Part shown: positions 1 through 5,757 of the stretch, piece by piece
How the letters are laid out: each line of letters starts with the position of its first letter
Position numbering within the stretch: the first letter of the stretch is position 1
Source: Thermoplasmata archaeon
GTDB lineage: Archaea > Thermoplasmatota > Thermoplasmata > RBG-16-68-12
Direction of reading: 5' to 3'
DNA: 6,072 bases
Assembly: GCA_013329855.1 (NCBI GenBank)
Contig: DUJI01000285.1
Span: 1-6,072 of the forward strand
The notes under the pieces: model-generated
Told to the model about the DNA's origin: nothing
Database searches by the model: none
What the model saw: the letters and a program-made list of their open reading frames with translations, nothing else
Program-made: the position numbers and the translations under genes

Positions 1-2
1 GC

Positions 3-686
3 GCGAGCCGCGTCGTCCAGGAGGTCCTTCGCCGGGCTGGGCGGATCGATGCCCTCGTCAACAACGCGGGCTACGCGAAGCTGGGCGCGATGGAGGACCT
101 CCCGCGGGCCGACCTGCGTCATCAGTTCGAGGTCAACGTCTTCGGCGCGTTGCAGCTCTGCCGCGAGGTCATCCCGGTCATGCGCGCGCAGCACTCCGGA
201 CGCATCGTGAACGTGAGTTCCCTCGCGGGGAAGGTGAGCCTGCCCCTCATGGGCGCCTACTGCGCCTCGAAGTTTGCCCTGGAGGCCTTCAGCGACGCGC
301 TCCGCGCGGAGGTCAAGCCCGCGGGGATCCGCGTCGCGCTCGTGGAACCCGGCCCCGTGGCCACGAACTTCAACCACCTGGCCCGAAACGAGAGCCACCT
401 AATCCTCCAGGCCCCGAGCGTCTTCCACGCGGTGTACGAGCGCATCCGGCTCCAAGGCGTCGACCGCTGGGCCGCGAGCCCGGACCGAGTCGCCCGGGTC
501 ATCCTGCGGGCCATCCGCGCGGCCCATCCCCGGTCTCGGTATCGGGTGCGATTGCGGGAGAGCCTGGCCGCGGCCGTGGTCGCGGTCGTGCCCCGAGGCG
601 CGATGGACTGGCTCACGATCCGGTTCATGGGGGGCAGGACGCCGGAGGCCCGGCAGACCGCGGGTTCATCCGTCGGTCCGCGATGA
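3..686 (+). CDS. Short-chain dehydrogenase/reductase (SDR), 5' truncated
   Basis: This is an NAD(P)-dependent oxidoreductase of the classical SDR superfamily. It is cytoplasmic and its substrate cannot be told from sequence. The reading frame is open to the left edge, so the true start and the glycine-rich TGxxxGIG cofactor loop lie outside the window; 227 residues are visible. Seen directly, numbered from base 3: the NNAG motif at 20-23, the conserved Asn at 45 in a NVFG context, the catalytic Ser at 73 in NVSS, and YxxxK as Tyr86 and Lys90 in YCASK. The spacing of 13 residues from Ser to Tyr is normal for the family. An EPGPVATNF segment follows, as in the usual PG motif after the active site. 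The ATG at 90 falls after NNAG and cannot be the start. The C-terminal tail of about 50 residues is Arg-rich with a hydrophobic stretch (SLAAAVVAVV), as in several uncharacterised SDRs. The gene ends in TGA 684-686, next to the Nudix-like gene, and probably shares its transcript. Confidence 0.93.
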   Translation, partial: ASRVVQEVLRRAGRIDALVNNAGYAKLGAMEDLPRADLRHQFEVNVFGALQLCREVIPVMRAQHSGRIVNVSSLAGKVSLPLMGAYCASKFALEAFSDALRAEVKPAGIRVALVEPGPVATNFNHLARNESHLILQAPSVFHAVYERIRLQGVDRWAASPDRVARVILRAIRAAHPRSRYRVRLRESLAAAVVAVVPRGAMDWLTIRFMGGRTPEARQTAGSSVGPR

Positions 687-689
687 GGT
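685..689 (+). promoter_or_regulatory. Shine-Dalgarno-like GAGGT deciding the Nudix start
   Basis: GAGGT lies over the SDR stop codon and sits 5 nt before ATG 695. It pairs with the conserved anti-Shine-Dalgarno end of 16S rRNA. The alternative ATG at 683, which overlaps the SDR stop as ATGA, has no such motif upstream. This favours 695 as the start and suggests coupled translation: ribosomes finishing the SDR would release beside this site. Confidence 0.55.
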
Positions 690-694
690 CGGCT

Positions 695-1234
695 ATGCCC
701 GGCGACGGACCGTTTCTCTGGATTCGCGAACAATCGTCCCCCTTGGGTTTCTGGCACGCGCCCGAGGGCGGGTTCTGCCTCAACGTCTTCCTCTTCGTGC
801 GGAATGGATCGAAGATCCTCCTCGGCAAGTACGGGGACGACCCGGCGTGGGAGTCCCTGGCGGGGCTGGATGCGGGTCGGCGAAAGCGGTTCGGTGCGGG
901 CTGGACGGTCCCCGGGAGCCACGTGAAGTTCGGCGAGGAGCCCCGGGCCGCCGCGAGGCGGGTCGGCGAAGAGATTCTCCAGATTCCGGGCATGACGTAC
1001 TCCGAGCCGAGGGTCGAGAGCGACGCCTATCCGGCGGACTTCGCGGGCGGGAAACTGCACTACGACGTCTGGTTCTTCGTGGACGCCCAGTTGCCGCGGG
1101 GTTGGACCTTGAAATCCCCTCCCTGGTACGCGGAGCTCGCCTGGCACGACCCCGAGAGCCTTCCCGCCTCGGCCTACGGCCGGAGCCATCAGGACGTGGT
1201 CGCGCGCTGGCGGGAGACACGTCCCAAAGCCTGA
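695..1234 (+). CDS. Nudix-like domain protein with degenerate Nudix box
   Basis: This is a 179-residue protein with a Nudix-type fold signature. Family members hydrolyse nucleoside diphosphates linked to another group, using Mg2+ held by Glu residues of the Nudix box. Numbered from ATG 695, a likely beta strand (FCLNVFLFVRNGSKILLGK, residues 27-45) leads through a Trp- and Arg-rich insert to GWTVPGSHVKFGEE (69-82). The box then continues as AAARRVGEEI (85-94). The consensus is G-x5-E-x7-R-E-U-x-E-E-x-G-U. Here the REUxEE core reads RRVGEE, so Arg replaces the first catalytic Glu; Leu replaces the later Gly; and the helix is one residue short after GE. The Glu pair at 92-93 is kept. It may be a divergent hydrolase with other metal ligands or a non-catalytic binder. 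An aromatic-rich C-terminal half (HYDVWFFVDAQL) is compatible with later Nudix strands. ATG 683 would add four residues. The gene is probably cotranscribed with the SDR and its substrate is unknown. Confidence 0.82.
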   Translation: MPGDGPFLWIREQSSPLGFWHAPEGGFCLNVFLFVRNGSKILLGKYGDDPAWESLAGLDAGRRKRFGAGWTVPGSHVKFGEEPRAAARRVGEEILQIPGMTYSEPRVESDAYPADFAGGKLHYDVWFFVDAQLPRGWTLKSPPWYAELAWHDPESLPASAYGRSHQDVVARWRETRPKA

Positions 1235-1246
1235 GCGCGCGGCGCT
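1234..1246. terminator. Small hairpin between convergent stop codons
   Basis: A perfect inverted repeat AGCGC-GCG-GCGCT (5-bp stem, 3-nt loop) begins on the last base of the Nudix TGA and ends inside the reverse-strand TAG of the hydrolase gene. It is symmetric, so it could slow transcription from both sides in a 10-nt convergent gap. No T-run follows on either strand, and short GC palindromes are common at this base composition, so a terminator role is tentative. Confidence 0.25.
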
Positions 1247-1883
1247 AGAGCCGTTTCGCGAGCGCGACGAACTGCGCCGACGCCCCGCCCGTGATCGGCT
1301 TCCCGTGTCCGAAGACCGCGTTGTCGAAGTGGAGGGTCGCCAGCTTCCGGATGGACTCCCGGTGCTGCCTGGGATCCACGTTGTACACGTCGTCCATCGT
1401 GCTGAGCGCCTTCTCGTTGTTGGCCGCGTCGCCCGCGATCAGGAGGGACCGAGACTCGTCGAGCAGGGAGATGCTCCCCCGCGTGTGGCCGGGGGTGTAG
1501 ATCACCTTGAGGCCATCGTAGGCCTGCCCGTCCTCGAGGACGACGTCCACGGGCGTCCCCGGGTGCCGCTGATGCGCGGCGCCCGGCGGGCCGTCATAAA
1601 CCCGCTTCTTCGAGATGAAGTCGGCCTCCACCCGGGAGGCCGCCACCTTGGTCCCCGTCGCATCCTGCTTGAGGCGCGCGAGGCCGCTCACGTGGTCCGG
1701 ATGCACGTGGGTGATGAAGATCGTGGCGAGGTCGCGCGGCCTGATCTTGGCCTTCTCAAGGTACCTCAGGATCGTCTTCGCATCGGGCTCCGAACTCGTG
1801 TCGATCAGCACGAGCCGGTCGTCGATGAGCACGTACGAGTTCGCGTAGACATCAATCAGATGGACGCCCTTGAGTATCTCCAT
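1245..1883 (-). CDS. Metallo-beta-lactamase-fold hydrolase (glyoxalase II-like)
   Basis: This is a 212-residue cytoplasmic MBL-fold hydrolase with a complete two-metal (usually zinc) centre. Visible ligands are His59, His61, Asp63 and His64 in THVHPDH, His133 in TPGHTRGS, Asp152 in IAGDAAN, and His193 in FGHGKP. These match motifs 1-5 of the superfamily in order and spacing. The N-terminus (NSYVLIDDRLVLIDT, 15-29) is the usual pair of strands leading to the first motif Asp28. It lacks the C-terminal helical domain of true glyoxalase II, so the substrate (a thioester, lactone or other ester) is open. The start is set by homology: MEILKGVHLI at 1883 begins just before the first strand. The frame stays open upstream to 2051, but that extension is Arg/Ser/Pro-rich, unlike the family, and would overlap the MFS gene end. 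The gene lies 64 nt downstream of the transporter gene on the same strand, with a promoter candidate in between. Confidence 0.93.
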   Translation of the reverse strand: MEILKGVHLIDVYANSYVLIDDRLVLIDTSSEPDAKTILRYLEKAKIRPRDLATIFITHVHPDHVSGLARLKQDATGTKVAASRVEADFISKKRVYDGPPGAAHQRHPGTPVDVVLEDGQAYDGLKVIYTPGHTRGSISLLDESRSLLIAGDAANNEKALSTMDDVYNVDPRQHRESIRKLATLHFDNAVFGHGKPITGGASAQFVALAKRL

Positions 1884-1917
1884 GCTCCCACGGCAGCCGC
1901 CGAAGCCGATCCCCCGC

Positions 1918-1923
1918 CTTATG
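1918..1923 (-). promoter_or_regulatory. TATA-like box for the MBL-fold hydrolase
   Basis: On the minus strand CATAAG is preceded closely by CGAAAGG, a purine-rich stretch resembling an archaeal BRE element. The hexamer ends 34 nt before ATG 1883. With the usual 25-27 nt from TATA centre to start site, transcription would begin about 10 nt before the ATG. It is one of the few A/T-rich hexamers in this GC-rich stretch. No well-placed Shine-Dalgarno is present; GGGAG lies only 1 nt before the ATG. Confidence 0.4.
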
Positions 1924-1947
1924 CCTTTCGTGAGCGAGGTTGTCCCC

Positions 1948-3195
1948 TCACGAGAGCGCAGGCCGACGCGCGCCGATGGATCGCGCGATGGGCACCAGGA
2001 GGAGGAAGGCGGCCACAAGGAGCGCCGCGCCGACCCGGAATCCGTCGGCATAGCCCAGGTACGCGAACAGGATGCCGCCGATGGCGAACCCCAGGATTCC
2101 CCCGATCCAGCCCGTGGTGTTGAACAGGGCGAGGCCGCGGCTCAGCGAGGGGCGGTCCACGATATCCGTCACCAGGGCGGAGCCCACACCCGTGGACACG
2201 TAGGCGACGAAGGCGACGAAGGCCGAACCCATCCAGAACTCCACGAGCTGGCCCGCCGCCGAGTAGACGAGGAGACCCACGACTCCGACGAGGTAGCAGA
2301 GGCCGAGGAACCGCAGACGGCCGAACCGGTCCGAGAGGTATCCCAGGAGGAGTGGGAAGGGCAGGGTGGCGAGGCCGCTCACGGCCACCGTGCTCGTGAT
2401 GTCCTCGTTCGTGAAACCGGAGCGCATGACCAGGGACCGGCCGAAGCCGCCGATGAACGAGCCGAAGGCTCCGAGCACCGCGGAGGCCAGGAGGACCAGG
2501 AAGGCCATCCTCCACAGGCCGCTGCCCCTCCGGCCGGGGATTGTCGCATCCCGGGCCCCTGGAGCCACATCCCGGATGAACAGGCCGGCCGCGGGGCAGA
2601 GCAGCCAAATCAGGCCCACGACGATCCACATCGCCGAGAAGCCCAGGGAGTCCGCCAGGTATCCGATGCCCAGGCCCCCGAGGATCGATCCGAGCGGCGC
2701 CGTGAGGGCGAGGATTCCGAGCACGGTCCCGCGCTCCCGGGGCCCCGCGGACAGGCCCGCGACGATGGTCGCGAGGGTGAGGGAGACGCCGCCGAACCAC
2801 CAGAGAACCACGCTCACGGCCAGGAGCTGCCAGAAGGCCGTGACCTGGGATGTGAGCAGGAACAGGGGCGAAACGACGAGGGCCATGACCACCATCTGGA
2901 CCCTGATTCGGCCCAGCCGGCCCGACAGCCATCCCGCCGAGGCGGAGCCGAGCGCAATGGCGCCGTACGAGAGGGCCAGAAAATAGCCGATGTCGACGTC
3001 GCTGGCGCCCAGCCCCGTGGCAAACTTCGGCAGCAGGGGCAGCAGCCCGTTCCCGAGGGACCAGATCACGACCGTGTAGAGGGAAAGGAGGAGCAGCTGC
3101 CGCCGGGGGATTGGCCCCTTCGGGACCGCGTCCCGAACGGCCGCGACGGGAGGCGGCGGGGTCCGAGGGGACCCGATCGGCGCGATGTCGGCCAA
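1948..3195 (-). CDS. Major facilitator superfamily (MFS) transporter
   Basis: This is an integral membrane secondary transporter of about 415 residues with twelve predicted helices in two halves of six. Helix 1 starts near residue 33 (QLLLLSLYTVVIW). The cytoplasmic loop after helix 2 carries MFS motif A as GWLSGRLGR (88-96), and the second half repeats it as GYLSDRFGR (about 285-293). A hydrophilic linker (GARDATIPGRRGSG) separates the halves. The first copy has Gly where the usual motif has Asp; the second keeps Asp. The substrate is not inferable; the pattern is like drug or metabolite exporters. The start is uncertain. I prefer TTG 3195, because codons upstream of it include TTA, two ATA and AGT, which are rare here, while codons after it are strongly G/C-ending. 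The first in-frame ATG, at 3273, would give 441 residues and overlap the divergent peptidase start. The minus frame stays open far upstream, antisense to the peptidase, with no MFS similarity. It may be cotranscribed with the hydrolase downstream. Confidence 0.92.
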   Translation of the reverse strand: MADIAPIGSPRTPPPPVAAVRDAVPKGPIPRRQLLLLSLYTVVIWSLGNGLLPLLPKFATGLGASDVDIGYFLALSYGAIALGSASAGWLSGRLGRIRVQMVVMALVVSPLFLLTSQVTAFWQLLAVSVVLWWFGGVSLTLATIVAGLSAGPRERGTVLGILALTAPLGSILGGLGIGYLADSLGFSAMWIVVGLIWLLCPAAGLFIRDVAPGARDATIPGRRGSGLWRMAFLVLLASAVLGAFGSFIGGFGRSLVMRSGFTNEDITSTVAVSGLATLPFPLLLGYLSDRFGRLRFLGLCYLVGVVGLLVYSAAGQLVEFWMGSAFVAFVAYVSTGVGSALVTDIVDRPSLSRGLALFNTTGWIGGILGFAIGGILFAYLGYADGFRVGAALLVAAFLLLVPIARSIGARRPALS

Positions 3196-3219
3196 GAGGG
3201 CGGCTATCGGCTCCGCGGG

Positions 3220-3225
3220 TATTAA
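3220..3225. promoter_or_regulatory. A/T-rich element in the divergent MFS/M20 promoter region
   Basis: TATTAA on the plus strand (TTAATA on the minus strand) is the only strongly A/T hexamer between the two divergent genes. On the plus strand it ends 33 nt before ATG 3259 of the peptidase, predicting a leader of about 10 nt. On the minus strand it ends 24 nt before TTG 3195, predicting an almost leaderless transporter message. It could be a TATA box for one or both genes. No clear BRE or operator repeat is visible around it. Confidence 0.42.
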
Positions 3226-3258
3226 CGCATCCCCGCCGCCACTTCGCGTCGACTTCTT

Positions 3259-4647
3259 ATGGCACGAGCCCATCCCCGCGACGGTGCGTCCTCCATGTCT
3301 CTGACCGATGTGTTGGCCAAGGTGGAGTCCAACTCGGAGAAGGCCCTCGAGCTGCTCAAGGAATACTGCCGGTTCCCCTCGATCTCCGCGCACAAGAGGG
3401 CCCAGCCGGAGACGGCGGCGCTCGTCCGCCGCATCCTGGGCGAGAACGGGTTCGAGGCCCGCGAGTATCCCACGGAAGGCGGGCCCAACGTGGTCTTCGG
3501 TCAGCTGGTCGTGGATGAGAAGAAGCCCACCCTCCTCATGTACGAACACTACGACGTCCAGCCCACGGACCCGGTCAACGAATGGAAGCGGGACCCGTTC
3601 GATCCCGTGGTCGAGGACGGGAAGTTCTGGGCCCGCGGCTGCGGGGACACGAAGGGGAACCTGATCGCCCAGCTCCTGGCCGTGCAGGCCTGGCGCGAGG
3701 TGGAGGGCGCCCCGCCGATCAACCTGAAGTTCGTCGTGGAGGGCGAGGAGGAGGTCGGGAGCCCCCACTTCGGTTCCTTCGTCGAGGCGAACAAGGAGAT
3801 CCTCAAGGCGGACGGCGCGACGATCGAGGGGGGCGACCACCTCCACGACGGTCGGCCGAAGATTGAGCTGGGCTGCAAGGGCACGCTGTACGTCGAGCTG
3901 GTCTCCCGCACGGCGAAGGTGGACCAGCACTCCATGTACGCGCCCATCGCCCCCAACCCGGGGTGGCGTCTCATCCATGCGCTGAACACGCTGCGGGACC
4001 AGCGGGGCCGGGTCACGATCCCCGGCTGGCTGGAGGACGCCCGGAGGCCCACGCCGCGGGAGATCCGGTACCTGAAGGCCAGCGGCTTCAAGGCTCAGGC
4101 GCTCAAAGAGTTCTGGGGCGCGACGGACCTGCTCGGGGGCGACAACGACTTCGAGCTGCTCCGGCGGCTCGTGTACTGGCCCACGTGCACGATCTGCGGC
4201 TTCGAGAGCGGCTACACCGGCGAAGGAACGAAGACGGTGAACCCTGCCGTGGCCAAGGTGAAGCTGGATTTCCGCATCCTCCCCAACATGCGGTCCGACA
4301 AGCAGCTCGTGAAGCTCCAGGACCACCTCAAGGCCAAGGGGTTCTCGGACATCGAGGTGGTCTACAAGGACCATCTTGACCCCAGCGCGATCTCCAGGAA
4401 CGCGCGCGTCGTGAAGGCCTGCCTCAAGGGATCCGTGGACGTGTACGGCCACGAGGCCGACGTGTGGCCCTGGTCGCCGGGCGCGTCCGCGAACGGCTTC
4501 TTCAACGAGGTCGTCGGCGTGCCTTCCATCTCCGGTCCCGGCGTGTCGTACGACGGTTCCAACTACCACGCGCCCAACGAGAACATCCGGCTCGCCGACT
4601 TCGTTGGAGGCGCGAAGCACATGGCCGCCATGATCGGGCGGTTCTGA
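3259..4647 (+). CDS. M20 family metallopeptidase (carnosinase/CNDP-like dipeptidase)
   Basis: This is a zinc-dependent M20 exopeptidase of 462 residues, the usual size of the CNDP/carboxypeptidase-like branch, probably cytoplasmic because no signal peptide is seen. It should cleave dipeptides or remove terminal residues from short peptides; substrate choice is not predictable. Visible motifs: His97 and Asp99 in YEHYDVQP, bridging Asp130 in ARGCGDTKGN, catalytic Glu164 with metal Glu165 in EGEEEVGS, a likely ligand Glu190 in ATIEGGD, and His437 in NYHAPNE. The dimerisation (lid) domain sits between about 205 and 385 and carries the conserved His224 in DQHSMYA. The catalytic set is complete. 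Two starts are possible: ATG 3259, which fits the TATTAA spacing, or ATG 3295 (MSLTDVL), which matches where the first helix begins and avoids 12 extra residues. Neither has a Shine-Dalgarno. The gene is divergent from the MFS transporter, so uptake or export linked to peptide breakdown is conceivable but unproven. Confidence 0.95.
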   Translation: MARAHPRDGASSMSLTDVLAKVESNSEKALELLKEYCRFPSISAHKRAQPETAALVRRILGENGFEAREYPTEGGPNVVFGQLVVDEKKPTLLMYEHYDVQPTDPVNEWKRDPFDPVVEDGKFWARGCGDTKGNLIAQLLAVQAWREVEGAPPINLKFVVEGEEEVGSPHFGSFVEANKEILKADGATIEGGDHLHDGRPKIELGCKGTLYVELVSRTAKVDQHSMYAPIAPNPGWRLIHALNTLRDQRGRVTIPGWLEDARRPTPREIRYLKASGFKAQALKEFWGATDLLGGDNDFELLRRLVYWPTCTICGFESGYTGEGTKTVNPAVAKVKLDFRILPNMRSDKQLVKLQDHLKAKGFSDIEVVYKDHLDPSAISRNARVVKACLKGSVDVYGHEADVWPWSPGASANGFFNEVVGVPSISGPGVSYDGSNYHAPNENIRLADFVGGAKHMAAMIGRF

Positions 4648-4681
4648 AGCGCCCCGCGCCTGCGAATTCCGCGGGGCGTTT
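4647..4681 (+). terminator. Hairpin terminator after the M20 peptidase
   Basis: CGCCCCGCG (4650-4658) pairs perfectly with CGCGGGGCG (4670-4678) across an 11-nt loop. A G-T pair and two A-T pairs extend it to 12 bp, down to the last base of the stop codon. The 3' arm runs into TTT. This looks like an intrinsic terminator, though the T-run is short. In archaea a T-run alone may suffice, so the stem could instead protect the message end. Confidence 0.6.
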
Positions 4682-4729
4682 GGGCCCCTGGTTCGGCCGT
4701 CCGAGGCTCAAGGCTGACCGCTAGGCCGC

Positions 4730-4749
4730 AAGGCCGTGTCCGCGGCCTT
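4730..4749. repeat. Inverted repeat upstream of the SPFH promoter
   Basis: AAGGCCG, a 6-nt spacer (TGTCCG), then CGGCCTT form a perfect 7-bp inverted repeat. It ends 11 nt before the CTTAAG promoter candidate, where an upstream factor could bind as a dimer. It could equally be a second weak hairpin behind the peptidase gene. Only one copy is seen in the window. Confidence 0.35.
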
Positions 4750-4760
4750 CCGCCGTGGGG

Positions 4761-4766
4761 CTTAAG
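4761..4766 (+). promoter_or_regulatory. TATA-like box for the SPFH-NfeD operon
   Basis: CTTAAG, flanked as GCTTAAGA, is the most A/T-rich hexamer near the 3' end of the 154-nt spacer. It ends 35 nt before ATG 4802. A start of transcription about 25 nt downstream would leave a leader of roughly 12 nt that still includes the GAGGGG ribosome-binding site. The spacing matches the other two promoter candidates here. Confidence 0.42.
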
Positions 4767-4790
4767 ACGGTGATGCGGCATCTCTCCTGC

Positions 4791-4796
4791 GAGGGG
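4791..4796 (+). promoter_or_regulatory. Ribosome binding site of the SPFH gene
   Basis: GAGGGG lies 5 nt before ATG 4802; its GAGG core is 7 nt away. It selects this ATG over in-frame ATGs at 4820 and 4847, neither of which is preceded by a comparable purine run. Confidence 0.6.
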
Positions 4797-4801
4797 TCTC
4801 A

Positions 4802-5746
4802 ATGTTGGGGTTGTGGGGCATGTGGGCGTTGCCGTCGCTCGGCGCGATGCAGGTGGAGGCCGCGGGGATCGCGATCGGCGCGTTCATCTTCGTGATCATC
4901 GTCCTGATCTTCCTCTTCGCGAGCATCAAGATCGTCAAGGAGTACGAGCGGATCGTGAACTTCCGCCTAGGGAAGGCCCAGGCGGAGAAGGGGCCCGGGA
5001 TCGTCATCGTCATCCCGGGCGTCGACCGGCCCGTGCGGGTGGACCTCCGGGAGCGGTTCCTGACCATCCCGCACCAGACTTGCATCACGAAGGATAACGC
5101 GCCCGTGGACATCGACTTCATCATCTACATGAAGGTCATCAGCGCCGCGGACTCCGTAATCAAGGTGAACAACTTCGAGGGCGCCGCGATGGGAATTGCC
5201 ACGACCACCCTCCGGGCCGTCATCGGCGACATCATCCTTGACGAGGTCCTCTCCAAGCGCGAGGAGATCAACGCGGTCCTGCGCACGAAGCTGGACGAGG
5301 TCACGACGCGGTGGGGCGTCAAGGTGACCAACGTGGAGATCCGGGAGATCCTGCCTCCCAAGACCGTCTCGGACGCGATGATCCTCCAGATGTCCGCGGA
5401 GCGGAGCCGGCGGGCTGTGGTCCTCGAGGCGGACGGGAAGAAGACCGCCACGATCACGGTCGCCGAGGGTGACAAGCAATCGGCCATCCTCCGTGCGGAA
5501 GGGCAGAAGCAGGCCGCCATCCTGAACGCGGAAGGCTATTCCCAGGCCCTGACCACGATCTTCGGCGCGGCGAAGGGCATCGACGAGAAGACCCTGATGA
5601 TCCAGTACCTGGACACCCTGAAGACGCTGGGGTCCAGTCCGTCCACGAAGTGGATCCTCCCCATGGAGTTCACGGAGCTCATCAAGCCCATCCGGAGCGT
5701 GCTCGCGACCGCGGAGAGCGGCGGCTCCCAGGAAGAGAAGAAGTAG
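4802..5746 (+). CDS. SPFH/stomatin-family membrane scaffold protein
   Basis: This is a 314-residue prokaryotic stomatin (slipin). The family forms large ring-like membrane oligomers tied to membrane microdomains and protein quality control. A single membrane segment at about 22-42 (GIAIGAFIFVIIVLIF) is followed by KEYERIVNFRLGK (46-58), a hallmark close to the usual REYERxVxFRLGR. The SPFH/PHB domain runs to about 200. A charged helical region at about 200-255 contains four 11-residue repeats (ADGKKTATITV, AEGDKQSAILR, AEGQKQAAILN, AEGYSQALTTI, residues 210-253), the coiled-coil oligomerisation element. The C-terminal STKWILPMEF segment (about 280-289) is the short hydrophobic stretch that stomatin-specific proteases cut in Pyrococcus. 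The N-terminus (MLGLWGMWALPSLG) adds a hydrophobic stretch before the main helix, slightly longer than usual. A GAGGGG site supports ATG 4802. NfeD follows after 11 nt, so the two form an operon. Confidence 0.96.
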   Translation: MLGLWGMWALPSLGAMQVEAAGIAIGAFIFVIIVLIFLFASIKIVKEYERIVNFRLGKAQAEKGPGIVIVIPGVDRPVRVDLRERFLTIPHQTCITKDNAPVDIDFIIYMKVISAADSVIKVNNFEGAAMGIATTTLRAVIGDIILDEVLSKREEINAVLRTKLDEVTTRWGVKVTNVEIREILPPKTVSDAMILQMSAERSRRAVVLEADGKKTATITVAEGDKQSAILRAEGQKQAAILNAEGYSQALTTIFGAAKGIDEKTLMIQYLDTLKTLGSSPSTKWILPMEFTELIKPIRSVLATAESGGSQEEKK

Positions 5747-5750
5747 GGGT
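5746..5750 (+). promoter_or_regulatory. Ribosome binding site of the NfeD gene
   Basis: GGGGT starts on the last base of the SPFH stop TAG and sits 7 nt before GTG 5758. It is a moderate match to the Shine-Dalgarno consensus. With the 11-nt gap between genes it supports the GTG start and coupled expression. Confidence 0.45.
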
Positions 5751-5757
5751 TCCGACC

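Noticed and set aside
90..92. ATG as the start of the SDR
   Set aside because: The same frame upstream encodes RIDALVNNAG, a core SDR motif, so the gene continues beyond the left edge.
257..1189. A 310-codon minus-strand open frame opposite the SDR and Nudix genes
   Set aside because: It spans two well-supported genes, has no recognisable domain and is rich in Arg, Pro and Gly.
1884..2051. N-terminal extension of the MBL-fold hydrolase to ATG 2051
   Set aside because: The extra 56 residues look like non-coding translation, overlap the transporter's C-terminus and precede the normal first strand of the fold.
1870..3225. A 451-codon plus-strand open frame
   Set aside because: It is antisense to the MFS gene; its product is a run of Glu, Gly, Arg, Gln and Pro with no family signature, as expected from the reverse of a hydrophobic coding frame.
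1948..4620. A very long minus-strand open frame of 890 codons
   Set aside because: Only its last 415 or so codons are the MFS transporter. The rest is antisense to the M20 gene, is low-complexity and charged, and is a by-product of GC-rich coding on the other strand.
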